A stretch of 64,000 bases of DNA from contig JAKPDL010000227.1 of assembly GCA_029552825.1 (NCBI GenBank), forward strand, positions 186,001 through 250,000, in the 5' to 3' direction. How positions within the stretch are numbered: position 1 is the stretch's first letter; each line of letters opens with the position of its first letter. The translations under genes and the position numbers were made by a program. This DNA comes from Bacteroidota bacterium (GTDB lineage: Bacteria > Bacteroidota > Bacteroidia > Bacteroidales > VadinHA17). A model generated the notes under the pieces. That model was given only the letters and a program-made list of their open reading frames with translations, was not told where the DNA came from and did no database searches. Below are positions 26,248 through 34,344 of this stretch, one piece after another.

Positions 26248-27243
26248 TTATGGAACTTCAATTGTATTAAGTATTTCAGTTATTATATAATCCTGATTTA
26301 TATTCTCTGCTTCGGCTTCATAGGTAAGGCCGATGCGATGTCTCATAACGTCAGCACATATTGCTCTGACATCCTCGGGTATAACATAACCCCTTCTCCT
26401 GATAAAAGCATAGGCTTTTGATGCAAGTGCCAGATATATTGACGCACGAGGGGAAGCTCCGTATGATATCATGTTTGAGAATTTCTGTAGATTAAACCTG
26501 GCTGGTTCACGTGTGGCAAAGACAATGTTAAGAATATAGTTTTCAATTTTTTCATCCATATAGACTTCGCGCACAACGTCGCGGGCTCTTATAATATCTG
26601 AAGTTTTCAGAACTGTATTGGGTTTGGGGAACTCTTTTGCAATGTTCTCCCGGATAATGTTTCTTTCCTCTTCCATTGAAGGATAGCCTATTAATACCTT
26701 AAGCATGAATCTGTCTACCTGAGCTTCAGGAAGAGGATAAGTTCCTTCCTGTTCTATAGGGTTTTGTGTGGCAAGAACCAGAAATGGTTCCTCAAGCTTA
26801 TATGTTGTTTCTCCGATTGTAACCTGTCTTTCCTGCATTGCTTCCAGAAGTGCACTCTGAACCTTGGCTGGCGACCTGTTTATCTCATCAGCCAGAATGA
26901 AATTGGCAAATATAGGTCCTTTCTTAACTAAAAATTCTTCTTTTTTCTGACTATAAATCATGGTTCCGATCAAATCGGCAGGAAGAAGATCTGGGGTAAA
27001 CTGAATGCGGCTGAATTTTGCATCTATAATTGATGCCAGAGATCTTATGGCGAGAGTTTTTGCCAGACCGGGAACACCCTCCAGCAGAATATGTCCGTTG
27101 GCAAGGAGCCCTATAAGCAAACTGTCGATAAGATGTCGCTGACCAATGATTACTTTACCGATTTCCATCCTGATTATGTCAACAAATGCGCTTTCCTTCT
27201 CAATTTTTTCATTAAGCAGTTTTATATCAACTGATTGTTCCAT
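26248..27243 (-). CDS. MoxR-family AAA+ ATPase
   Basis: The 331-residue cytoplasmic ATPase has Walker A (LEGVPGLAKT, about 55-64), Walker B (FILADEINRS, about 118-127), sensor residues in ATQNPIEQEGTYPLPEAQ, and an arginine-finger region with DRFMLKV. MoxR enzymes act as chaperones that activate VWA-domain partners, here BatA and BatB. It is the first gene of the operon moxR, small secreted gene, DUF58, then the Bat genes. No convincing two-box promoter was found in the 118 bases upstream. Confidence 0.95.
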   Translation of the reverse strand: MEQSVDIKLLNEKIEKESAFVDIIRMEIGKVIIGQRHLIDSLLIGLLANGHILLEGVPGLAKTLAIRSLASIIDAKFSRIQFTPDLLPADLIGTMIYSQKKEEFLVKKGPIFANFILADEINRSPAKVQSALLEAMQERQVTIGETTYKLEEPFLVLATQNPIEQEGTYPLPEAQVDRFMLKVLIGYPSMEEERNIIRENIAKEFPKPNTVLKTSDIIRARDVVREVYMDEKIENYILNIVFATREPARFNLQKFSNMISYGASPRASIYLALASKAYAFIRRRGYVIPEDVRAICADVMRHRIGLTYEAEAENINQDYIITEILNTIEVP

Positions 27244-27361
27244 ATAATTTTGGTTTAGTCAATAATCATATATGTTTTGTGTCTGTTAATTAGATTTTGC
27301 AAAAAAACCCTCTATTTCTGAAAGTTGATGTTAAGGTATGTTAAAATATTGTTAAATGGCT

Positions 27362-28555
27362 TTATCTCTTTATTTCTGAATTTTTTAATCCGAACGGATT
27401 CCATTTAAAATCTGAATAAACAGAACTTCTTAAGGCTAAAATAAGTGCTGCCGGAATAAAAGTACCATAAATCTTTGATGCAAAGATAATTACACCTATA
27501 ATGTATAAAACAGCAAGCCAGAATACCAGCCTGAACCAAATTGTACATTGTTTATTGAGCGACAGGCATATAAGACAAACGATAATAAAAGGATTAATCC
27601 ATATGAAATTTATATTCATTTTTGTTTCGGCATGTTCAGTAATAAAATTAAAGAACAGAAGGAACAAGGATAAAATTGAAAAAATTGTAAATATCAGAAT
27701 ATCAAAATATTTAATGTAAATCAAACTCCGAAATCTGACTGAAATTAATAGTATCAGAAAAAAAATCAGCCCCAGTACAAACATGGGATCTGAATAAAAT
27801 GAAGCCTTTATTTCAGGAGGTTCAAATTCGATGATTGTCTCCGTTTCTTGTAGCAAAGGGATAGTCTTGTCGCTTCTTTTAACGACTGAAGCCGATAGAT
27901 TTCGCTGCAGGTATTCAGGTAAAAACATCTGGTCGCGGAATGAAGCTTTCCTGTCAGCAGGCAATCCCAGAAGCAGATCCACACCAGCCTTTAACCATGG
28001 ATAATGACGTTGATACTCATTTATCTTATCTCTGAAGGTGGGCATATCTTTCTTTTCTTCAACAGGATAGACAAGTCTGTCAGAAAATATTTTTTCAAAT
28101 ATGTCGCGAATCCTCGTAGAGCAGTTATCATAAAAAAAGTCGTACCTGTAATAAATATTTTCAGGTCTTAGATTTTCCTCAAGAAGATACATCAAGTGAC
28201 TGATTTCTGAGCTTTCAAGATTTACCCTCTGAGAATAAACAGATCTTCTTTCCATGAAATAGTCTCTCAAAAAAAGGTCGTAAGGATAAACTCCCAGCAT
28301 ATAGTTAAGTCTTCCTCCGGCAAATTTCCAGACAAAATGGGGGGTATTGAAATCAAACACGCCCCAGTTATAAACCATGTCATACCCTGAAGAAGGAATT
28401 ACAACTCTGAGTGCACTATGCCCATAAATCGAATAAGTAGCTGTTCCTGGAGAACATGTGATTAGATATACAAGAGTATCATCAGGCTCCTGCGACTTTA
28501 TTCCGGTTGCAACAAATGACAGAATCGTAAACGTAAAAATCAGTTTTTTTACCAT
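27362..28555 (-). CDS. DUF4105 membrane protein
   Basis: The 397-residue protein has a signal peptide (ending GIKSQ) and a DUF4105/Lnb N-terminal periplasmic domain (about 25-200). Visible motifs are TCSPGTATYSIYGHSALRV, YNWGVFDF, and YDFFYDNCSTRIRDI, where a conserved Cys and the GHS His suggest a papain-like catalytic site. Five hydrophobic helices follow from about 255 to 385. Such proteins are common in Bacteroidota and probably act as periplasmic acyl- or peptide hydrolases; the substrate is unknown. It stands alone, divergent from the M50 protease gene across 269 bases in which I see no consensus promoter. Confidence 0.82.
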   Translation of the reverse strand: MVKKLIFTFTILSFVATGIKSQEPDDTLVYLITCSPGTATYSIYGHSALRVVIPSSGYDMVYNWGVFDFNTPHFVWKFAGGRLNYMLGVYPYDLFLRDYFMERRSVYSQRVNLESSEISHLMYLLEENLRPENIYYRYDFFYDNCSTRIRDIFEKIFSDRLVYPVEEKKDMPTFRDKINEYQRHYPWLKAGVDLLLGLPADRKASFRDQMFLPEYLQRNLSASVVKRSDKTIPLLQETETIIEFEPPEIKASFYSDPMFVLGLIFFLILLISVRFRSLIYIKYFDILIFTIFSILSLFLLFFNFITEHAETKMNINFIWINPFIIVCLICLSLNKQCTIWFRLVFWLAVLYIIGVIIFASKIYGTFIPAALILALRSSVYSDFKWNPFGLKNSEIKR

Positions 28556-28824
28556 ACTACATTTTAAATTAACCTGCGTATCATTTTGTTTATATCCTGT
28601 TTTTGCACAGTTACCTTATAAGTATTATATTCGGCCTATTGAACATTAATCAACATTTTCAGTTAACTGTAACAAAACAAATATATTTAATGATTGGAGA
28701 CTTTGAAATCATTTGTGAAATATATTCTCGACCTTTGTGTAATTTCAATTATGAAAATACTGTAATATAAGCATTTAAGAATTAAAAAATTGAAAAAAGT
28801 TTTATTGTAATCAGCAAGTTATTC

Positions 28825-29454
28825 ATGAGCATTGATATTATTCACAGTCTGAAACTTTTACCAGGTATTGTTGTTGGTCTGACAATTCACGAGTTCAGTC
28901 ATGCTTATATTGCCCATAGATGTGGTGATAATACATCGCGTGACCAGGGAAGGGTAACGTTAAATCCGCTTAAACATATTGATTTGCTGGGATTTTTAAT
29001 GTTGTTTTTCGCCGGATTTGGCTGGGCGAAACCTGTGCAGTTCAACGAAATGAATCTAAGGAATCCTAAAACTGACGTGCTTAAAATAGCTGTTGCAGGT
29101 CCTGTTTCCAATGCACTCACTGCCATACTTTTATCGGTAGTTTTAGTATTGATATTAAATAGCGTTTATATTGCAGATTTATTATGGGAGCTATTCATTT
29201 ATGCCATTTTCATAAATTGGGGTCTGTTTGTGTTTAATATGATACCTCTTCCACCGTTAGATGGTTCTCATCTGTTGTTTCACTTTTTCAAAAAGTACCC
29301 TGCAGTATATCAGGCTGCATACAAATACGGAGCAATGATTTTGTTCACACTCATTCTGATGACCTTTGTTTTTAAGGTAAATTTACTGCCAATCTGGCCG
29401 CTTATTGAATTCATAGGCAAGGGATTCTTAAGAATAATTGGATATAATTTTTAA
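28825..29454 (+). CDS. M50 site-2-protease-like membrane metallopeptidase
   Basis: The 209-residue polytopic protein has the zinc site HEFSH (His22, Glu23, His26) in the first helix and the third ligand in PPLDGSHLL (Asp146). GRVTLNPLKHID follows the active site, as in the small YwhC-type group of site-2 proteases that lack a PDZ domain. It cleaves substrates within the membrane; the target is unknown. The next gene, an exported PCMT, starts 55 bases later and has its own -7 box, so it need not be an operon. Confidence 0.9.
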   Translation: MSIDIIHSLKLLPGIVVGLTIHEFSHAYIAHRCGDNTSRDQGRVTLNPLKHIDLLGFLMLFFAGFGWAKPVQFNEMNLRNPKTDVLKIAVAGPVSNALTAILLSVVLVLILNSVYIADLLWELFIYAIFINWGLFVFNMIPLPPLDGSHLLFHFFKKYPAVYQAAYKYGAMILFTLILMTFVFKVNLLPIWPLIEFIGKGFLRIIGYNF

Positions 29455-29459
29455 CTTTG
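29452..29459 (+). promoter_or_regulatory. -7 box upstream of pcm
   Basis: TAACTTTG is an exact -7 match overlapping the stop codon of the M50 gene. Expected initiation near 29466 leaves a leader of about 44 bases. No TTTG at the right spacing. Confidence 0.4.
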
Positions 29460-29509
29460 AATAGCGTTAAAATTCTGAAACTTTTATTGAAATATGAGTC
29501 TGGGTTGAG

Positions 29510-30211
29510 ATGAGATTCTTACTTGTAACCGGTGTTTTTTTCATTTTTTTCGTTTCCTGCACTTTTTCGCAGGATGAAAGCAAATTTGCTGAGCTCCGTA
29601 AGGAAATGGTTAACAAGCAGATTATTGCCAATGGTATAAGAAATCCCCAGACAATTAAAGCCATGCTGAAAGTACCAAGGCATCTGTTTGTACCAAAAGA
29701 ATACATTCACAGGGCTTATGAGGATACGCCACTCCCGATAGGATATAACCAGACCATTTCCCAGCCCTTTATTGTGGCATACATGACAGAGCTGGCGCGG
29801 CCTTCGAAAAATAAAAAGGTGCTTGAAATAGGGACAGGTTCCGGCTATCAGGCGGCTGTTCTTGCTGAGATTGTAGATACTGTTTACACAATAGAGATTA
29901 TTCCTGAGCTTGCAAGGGAAGCAGAAGACAGACTTAAACGGCTGGGATACAAAAACATTATTGTAAAAACCGGCGACGGTTACAATGGCTGGAAAGAGCA
30001 TGCTCCCTATGATATAATAATGGTTACTGCAGCTACCGACCATATTCCACAACCATTGCTTGACCAGCTTGCAGAAAATGGAAGACTTATTATGCCTGTC
30101 GGACCGCAATGGTCAGCCCAGCGCCTGGTACTAGCAGTTAAAAAGAATGGCAAAATAGAACGGACACAGCTTGCTATGGTAAGGTTCGTCCCTCTCCTCA
30201 GGAGTCAGTGA
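29510..30211 (+). CDS. pcm: Exported protein-L-isoaspartate O-methyltransferase
   Basis: The 233-residue PCMT repairs isoaspartyl residues by SAM-dependent methylation. The SAM-binding motif VLEIGTGSGYQAAVLAEIV (split around 104-122) and the substrate motif YNQTISQPFIVAYMTEL are intact. Unusually, the first 20 residues are a signal peptide ending FFVSC, which resembles a lipobox, so the protein probably lies in the periplasm or is lipid-anchored. SAM supply there would be a puzzle. The methyltransferase part is of normal length after removal of the leader. A terminator follows 31 bases after the stop. Confidence 0.9.
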   Translation: MRFLLVTGVFFIFFVSCTFSQDESKFAELRKEMVNKQIIANGIRNPQTIKAMLKVPRHLFVPKEYIHRAYEDTPLPIGYNQTISQPFIVAYMTELARPSKNKKVLEIGTGSGYQAAVLAEIVDTVYTIEIIPELAREAEDRLKRLGYKNIIVKTGDGYNGWKEHAPYDIIMVTAATDHIPQPLLDQLAENGRLIMPVGPQWSAQRLVLAVKKNGKIERTQLAMVRFVPLLRSQ

Positions 30212-30241
30212 AAATCAAGATTAATCATTTCTAAAAATAAC

Positions 30242-30265
30242 AAGAGCAGCACATAGGCTGCTCTT
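30242..30265. terminator. Bidirectional terminator between pcm and tRNA-Arg
   Basis: A perfect 9-bp stem AAGAGCAGC/GCTGCTCTT with loop ACATAG is followed by T residues on the plus strand (after pcm) and by a T-rich tract on the minus strand (after the tRNA). Confidence 0.82.
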
Positions 30266-30268
30266 TTG

Positions 30269-30342
30269 TGATTCCGGAGCGATTCGAACGCTCGACCCAC
30301 AGCTTAGAAGGCTGTTGCTCTATCCAGCTGAGCTACGGAACC
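30269..30342 (-). tRNA. tRNA-Arg (anticodon TCT)
   Basis: The minus strand folds into a full cloverleaf. The acceptor GGTTCCG pairs with CGGAATC (one G-T wobble), followed by discriminator A. The D arm is GCTC/GAGC, the anticodon arm loop is CTTCTAA giving anticodon TCT, and the T arm is GAGCG/CGCTC around TTCGAAT. CCA is not encoded and must be added afterwards. The terminator just downstream would end its transcript. It reads AGA codons, which are common in this AT-rich genome. Confidence 0.97.
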
Positions 30343-30371
30343 ATCATATTAATTTTATTAACTCTTTACTG

Positions 30372-30410
30372 ACCCAACACTCATACCCAACCCTCATACC
30401 CAACCCTCCA
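30372..30410 (+). repeat. Three 13-base tandem repeats
   Basis: ACCCAACACTCAT, ACCCAACCCTCAT and ACCCAACCCTCCA follow one another directly, in the spacer between the tRNA and the C69 peptidase gene. Units one and two differ by one base. No coding role is seen. The surrounding 30343-30559 shows nothing else. Confidence 0.75.
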
Positions 30411-30559
30411 GATCCATAACTGTCAGATTGTTTCCTCGTATTTACGGAACAATCTTTTAATTAAAACCGAATGCAAAATTAATTCTTTTTTCAGTTTCTG
30501 CAAATAAGAATAGTTTGATAAATAAAGCTTCAGTTATATAAAAAAGAAAATTTCAACAA

Positions 30560-32035
30560 TTATTTCAGGCAATTATATTGCTTAAGAAATTTATTGTTTT
30601 CATCGATTGTCTTTTCAATAACTTCTTTTGTAAAATCATTAATCAATGCTGCTGCTTTCTGTGGTTGTTTCTTATAAATCGGCAGATACTCTTTTTCAAC
30701 CCTTGCTGCCATTTTTGCAAAAGTCTTTTGCAGATCTTCCTTTGTTCTTTTACGCTCAGGATATCGCTTTATGAAATCCTGGTCGGTACATTCAGCCACA
30801 GCCACAAAATTCCACCATGCCATTGGGCGTGTTCTGTCGTATATTGATTGATCCCTTTTAAAATGAAGCTCATAAGCAATTTCAGGGTTATCCATAGCCA
30901 TATTTGAGGGAAATTCAGTAACACCGAAAAATATTGGCATATATGCGTTTACGCAACCCCGTCTGGGAGCGAACCATATTCGTATTCCAATATCAAAAGG
31001 AAGGTTTTGTCGAAGTTCAGCAACAAATGAAAGTTGCTGATGTGAAGCACATATGTTTTGTGTCTTGTTTTCATGAGGGGATCCTTTAGTATAGTTTTTT
31101 GAATCGTCAAGATCTGTTCCCTCATAATGATTGGAAAGCAAATTAAAAATATCTTCCAATTCTATTTTTTTTCTGGGTTGAAACGAGAATGGGAAAGCAT
31201 CATCCTTTTTGTAACTCATACCCGAGAGAAGATTCACTGCCATCCACATTCTGCCTATATTTGACATGCTTGTAAGATTTCTTTCGGACGAGTAAACTTT
31301 TGCAAAATTGAATTTACCGTCTGTTTCCGGGTTATACCATCCTCTTCTTATAGCATATTTTATTAAATCTTTTGAGGCCAGACAGTTATCACTGTCGGTG
31401 GTATCCACATCAGTTATAGTGTAATAATTCGGAATAAATGCCACATGGTTATCTGGCACTCTTCGTGCCACCCAGTTTTTGCCTCTTACAACAGCAAAAA
31501 GCCAGGCCTCATTCTTATCGGCAATTATGTAAGTTCTTCCAGAGCCATTATATCCCCATTTTTCCACAAGATAAGCAGCTAATTCAATTCCAGTTCTTGC
31601 CGATAATGCTCTCAGAGCGATCAATCTTCTTAGTTCATAGCCAATTCCCCCATCCTTTATCTCTCCGTATAATTCTCTGGATGTACATGCATTTGAAGTA
31701 ATCAATACACCATGTTCGTTGACATACGTATCTGCAAAATCCTGGCCTGGCATTTCAAACCATAAGCATGTCCAGGAATGTGATCCCAATGGTTCTACTC
31801 CTCCTTCTTTGAATTTTATCACCTCTCCTTTTCTATTATCTTTCCCCGGTATTTTATAGAAATTAACAATCTGATTACCTCCATCATCTTCATTATGAGC
31901 TACAATAACAGATCCGGTAGCACTGGCTTCCCTACCTATTATTACAGTTGAACAATTGAAACCACTTTCATCCTGAAAAGCAAATAACAGGAAGGAATAA
32001 ACTATTAAAAATGAAAATATTAACAGTCTCTTCAT
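30560..32035 (-). CDS. Exported C69-family dipeptidase
   Basis: The 491-residue hydrolase of the Ntn superfamily is related to PepD-type dipeptidases. A signal peptide (about 1-20, ending LFAFQ) is followed shortly by FNCSTVIIGREASATGSV. Cys28 is expected to become the N-terminal nucleophile after processing, and VAHNEDDGG is the next conserved block. IADKNEAWLFAVVRGKNWVARRVPD and SYKKDDAFPFSF are also C69-like. It degrades dipeptides in the periplasm. The start is supported by a two-box promoter just upstream. The AraC-type gene upstream reads the same way but ends 70 bases before it. Confidence 0.88.
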   Translation of the reverse strand: MKRLLIFSFLIVYSFLLFAFQDESGFNCSTVIIGREASATGSVIVAHNEDDGGNQIVNFYKIPGKDNRKGEVIKFKEGGVEPLGSHSWTCLWFEMPGQDFADTYVNEHGVLITSNACTSRELYGEIKDGGIGYELRRLIALRALSARTGIELAAYLVEKWGYNGSGRTYIIADKNEAWLFAVVRGKNWVARRVPDNHVAFIPNYYTITDVDTTDSDNCLASKDLIKYAIRRGWYNPETDGKFNFAKVYSSERNLTSMSNIGRMWMAVNLLSGMSYKKDDAFPFSFQPRKKIELEDIFNLLSNHYEGTDLDDSKNYTKGSPHENKTQNICASHQQLSFVAELRQNLPFDIGIRIWFAPRRGCVNAYMPIFFGVTEFPSNMAMDNPEIAYELHFKRDQSIYDRTRPMAWWNFVAVAECTDQDFIKRYPERKRTKEDLQKTFAKMAARVEKEYLPIYKKQPQKAAALINDFTKEVIEKTIDENNKFLKQYNCLK

Positions 32036-32058
32036 TTAATTAATTTTAAATAAACCAA

Positions 32059-32090
32059 CAATATTAGAAATAACAAAAACAGGTGACAAA
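32059..32090 (-). promoter_or_regulatory. Promoter of the C69 peptidase gene
   Basis: On the minus strand TTTG (32090-32087), a 20-base spacer and TAATATTG (32066-32059, one mismatch to TAnnTTTG) lie before the gene. Initiation is expected near 32052, a leader of about 17 bases. Confidence 0.6.
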
Positions 32091-32105
32091 AATATAATAA
32101 TCCCA

Positions 32106-32969
32106 TTAAATATTCCTAAACTGAGCCCTGTATGACCTGGGTGATATCCCCATGATTTTTTTAAACTGCTTATTGAAATTCGAAACACTGAAAAAACCAC
32201 AATCTTTTGCTATATCATGAATTGCAGTATCTGTTTCCCTTAAAAGGTAACAGGCTCTGTTAGCCCTTACCTGATTTAAATATTCAATAAATCCTGTCCC
32301 TGTATATTTTTTAAAATACTTGCTGAATGAAAAGGGTTTCATGTCAGCGACATTGCTCACATCTTTAAGCGTCAGATGTTTATTATAGTTTTCTCTTATA
32401 AAGCTCAGTACTTTTGCAATAATTTTATTTGCCGGCCTTTCGAAGCCTATTTTATAGTTCTCGGTGCTTAGTTGCCTGCGATGTGTGGAATTACACATTA
32501 ATTTAAGCAGATGAAAAAAGTCCAGGATTTTATCAATTCCGCTGTGAGACACCATTGAAGTAAGTATTTTTTCAGCTGTTTTTGCATCCTGAACAGAAAA
32601 TGCCACTCCTTTTTCAGCTTCAGCGAACAACTCCCGCACCTTTACCATCTCATGCTGATTCAGGAATTCATTACCGAAAAAATTCAAAGGAAAATGAACT
32701 ACAATACTATGATTCTCGGGTAAGCTCTCCCCCGTTTTGTAATAGTTCCAGCAATGCGGCACATTGCCTGCAATCAAAACCATATCATATTCATCGAACA
32801 GCTCAACGTTATTACCAATTATTCTGGTGCCGTTGTTTTTCAGATTCAGCAGTATTTCATATTCGGGATGAAAATGCCATACGCCACCCTTATCATTCAG
32901 ATATTCAGCCACAAGCCCACTACTATCTTTTTTATAAACCTGCTCTAATTCAGCAATAAATGTTTTCAT
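32106..32969 (-). CDS. AraC-family transcriptional regulator with cupin domain
   Basis: The 287-residue protein has an N-terminal cupin-like sensory domain (about 20-110, GVWHFHPEYEILLNLKNNGTRIIG). The two C-terminal helix-turn-helix units of AraC proteins lie at about 185-285: LTLKDVSNVADMKPFSFSKYFKKYTG and IHDIAKDCGFFSVSNFNKQFKKIMGISP. The cupin His residues suggest a sugar or other small ligand. Neighbouring genes give no clear regulon; the C69 dipeptidase directly downstream is the nearest candidate. A perfect palindrome between its promoter and start codon may be an autoregulatory site. Confidence 0.9.
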   Translation of the reverse strand: MKTFIAELEQVYKKDSSGLVAEYLNDKGGVWHFHPEYEILLNLKNNGTRIIGNNVELFDEYDMVLIAGNVPHCWNYYKTGESLPENHSIVVHFPLNFFGNEFLNQHEMVKVRELFAEAEKGVAFSVQDAKTAEKILTSMVSHSGIDKILDFFHLLKLMCNSTHRRQLSTENYKIGFERPANKIIAKVLSFIRENYNKHLTLKDVSNVADMKPFSFSKYFKKYTGTGFIEYLNQVRANRACYLLRETDTAIHDIAKDCGFFSVSNFNKQFKKIMGISPRSYRAQFRNI

Positions 32970-32979
32970 AATATATCTA

Positions 32980-33003
32980 TAACAGAACTGTTAATCAAAT
33001 TTA
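32980..33003 (-). promoter_or_regulatory. -7 box and palindrome before the AraC-type gene
   Basis: On the minus strand TAAATTTG (33003-32996) is an exact -7 box. Immediately after it lies a perfect 14-base palindrome TAACAGAACTGTTA (32980-32993), covering the expected initiation point. The position suits a repressor or autoregulation site. No TTTG is found at -33. Confidence 0.45.
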
Positions 33004-33180
33004 TACATTTTTAATAAAATGCGTATTCGCGAAAAGAAGATTAAAATTTCGAGGTTAATCAGATTGTAGAAGTTAAAAAGGTAAAATCTTTCTTATGACC
33101 TTAATTGTTAACATAAGAATATTATAAAATCAGAAAGCAATAAAATAGTTTAAAAATTGAATTCCAATAAAAGAAAAAAT
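33004..33180. other. Spacer, nothing recognised
   Basis: AT-rich sequence between the AraC-type gene promoter and the 6S-like RNA promoter. No ORF, strong hairpin or repeat is seen. Confidence 0.5.
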
Positions 33181-33211
33181 TTTGATAATAATTTAATTAT
33201 TTTTATATTTG
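33181..33211 (+). promoter_or_regulatory. Consensus promoter of the 6S-like RNA
   Basis: TTTG (33181-33184), a 19-base spacer and TATATTTG (33204-33211) match both boxes of the Bacteroidota housekeeping promoter exactly. Initiation is expected near 33217-33220. No credible protein start follows, which fits a non-coding RNA. Confidence 0.75.
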
Positions 33212-33217
33212 ATTCGA

Positions 33218-33428
33218 TAGCATTATGCTATTAAGTTGGAGGAGTTAAAAGAGTTTGGTTGTGAAAATCAACAGGATTGTATTGCAGACATTGACTTTCA
33301 CATTTCAGGACCAGAGGCAAAGCGCCAGCTTGCCCTCGTACCTTCCTTTTATCAGACAGTAGACACGGGGACTATCTCAAAAAAGCCCGCTCCCAAACCA
33401 CAACCATCCCTTTTACTCCTCTTTTTTT
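33218..33428 (+). ncRNA. ssrS: Probable 6S RNA (long hairpin, about 190-210 nt)
   Basis: The transcript folds into one long rod. The ends pair as 33239-33245 with 33415-33421 (GAGGAGT/ACTCCTC), then 33247-33251 with 33410-33414, then, after a small internal loop, 33257-33263 with 33399-33405 (GGTTGTG/CACAACC). Less paired central sequence leads to an apical hairpin, GAGGCAA with TTGCC-CTC, around 33314-33334. The closing stem runs straight into a T-run (33420-33428), a built-in terminator. Length, rod shape, central bubble, strong promoter and terminator are those of 6S RNA, which holds sigma-70-type RNA polymerase. I cannot confirm the class without a covariance search; an unknown structured RNA remains possible. 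Confidence 0.5.
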
Positions 33429-33546
33429 ATTATAATCCTTTGTTTGTAAAAACAGGTTTTTTTTTGTTAATCTTTTATTTTAAACTTTTCCGTCATTACT
33501 TCTGATTCATCCAGAACAATTTCATTTAAAAAAATTATATTTACTA

Positions 33547-33554
33547 TATTTTTG
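33547..33554 (+). promoter_or_regulatory. -7 box upstream of bioG
   Basis: TATTTTTG is an exact -7 match with TTTA 18 bases upstream as a weak -33 element. Initiation near 33561 leaves a leader of about 56 bases. The rest of 33429-33616 shows nothing. Confidence 0.42.
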
Positions 33555-33616
33555 CCGAAATAGTTCCGGAAATTTAAAAACAGGGGAAAAGTAAGTTTTT
33601 GTACAATTTATTTTGA

Positions 33617-34327
33617 ATGAAAACATACATCAGGAGAAGGGAAAAAAATCAGGAGCTTGTAGTGTTGTACAGTGAATGGGGAATGGATGAAAATATTTTT
33701 ATACCACTGTGCAATGATGAATTTGATTTAATTCTGTTCTACGATTATTCATCTGCAGAACCACTTGTCCTTCCTGAGATGAAAACCTATACACGGATAG
33801 TTCTTATAGGTTGGTCACTTGGCGTATGGGCAGCAGGTATTTTATCAGAAAAAATGGGCATTAAACCTGATGTGAAAATTGCAGTTAATGGCACACCTTT
33901 ACCGGCTGATAAAAAATATGGGATAAGCAAAAAGGTCATTGAAGGAACATTGAAAAATCTCACTGAAAAAAATGTTAAAAAATTCTATCTGAGAGTTTTC
34001 GGTGATAAAAAAACACTTCTCAACTACCAGGATAGATTGCCCAGAAGAACTATTAAATCCCTCGAGGATGAACTGAGGTGGATGTACAATAAAATGCTTG
34101 AAGAAACTAAAACTGACTTTAAATGGAATTATGCTGTCATTTCAGAAGATGACAGAGTCTATCCTGCAAAAGCACAGCAAACATTCTGGAAAACTCAACC
34201 CGAAACAAAAACTGTTATACTTCCGGAGTCTCACTTTCCCTTCAATAAATGGAAAAATTTTCCGGATTTTATCAGCTATATTCTTTCATATAAAGAAGAA
34301 GAAAAAGGAAAGAAAAAAAGAAAATAA
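33617..34327 (+). CDS. bioG: BioG/DUF452 alpha/beta hydrolase, pimeloyl-ACP methyl esterase type
   Basis: The 236-residue hydrolase has nucleophile Ser67 in GWSLG, YSEWGMDENIF near the N-terminus (oxyanion region), a late acidic motif SEDDRVYP and the His-containing ESHFPF. This set is typical of DUF452 (BioG), which removes the methyl ester from pimeloyl-ACP and so ends the pimelate stage of biotin synthesis. No other biotin gene is in the window, so the function rests on family resemblance. It ends with a very lysine-rich tail. It is convergent with the YihY gene 17 bases away. Confidence 0.75.
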   Translation: MKTYIRRREKNQELVVLYSEWGMDENIFIPLCNDEFDLILFYDYSSAEPLVLPEMKTYTRIVLIGWSLGVWAAGILSEKMGIKPDVKIAVNGTPLPADKKYGISKKVIEGTLKNLTEKNVKKFYLRVFGDKKTLLNYQDRLPRRTIKSLEDELRWMYNKMLEETKTDFKWNYAVISEDDRVYPAKAQQTFWKTQPETKTVILPESHFPFNKWKNFPDFISYILSYKEEEKGKKKRK

Positions 34328-34344
34328 AATTACTCTGATTTATT

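Noticed and set aside
33236-33505. 89-residue plus-strand reading frame
   Set aside because: It runs across the 6S-like RNA and its terminator T-run, has no plausible ribosome site and turns into a Phe/Leu-rich tail produced by T-rich spacer. A structured RNA explains the region better.
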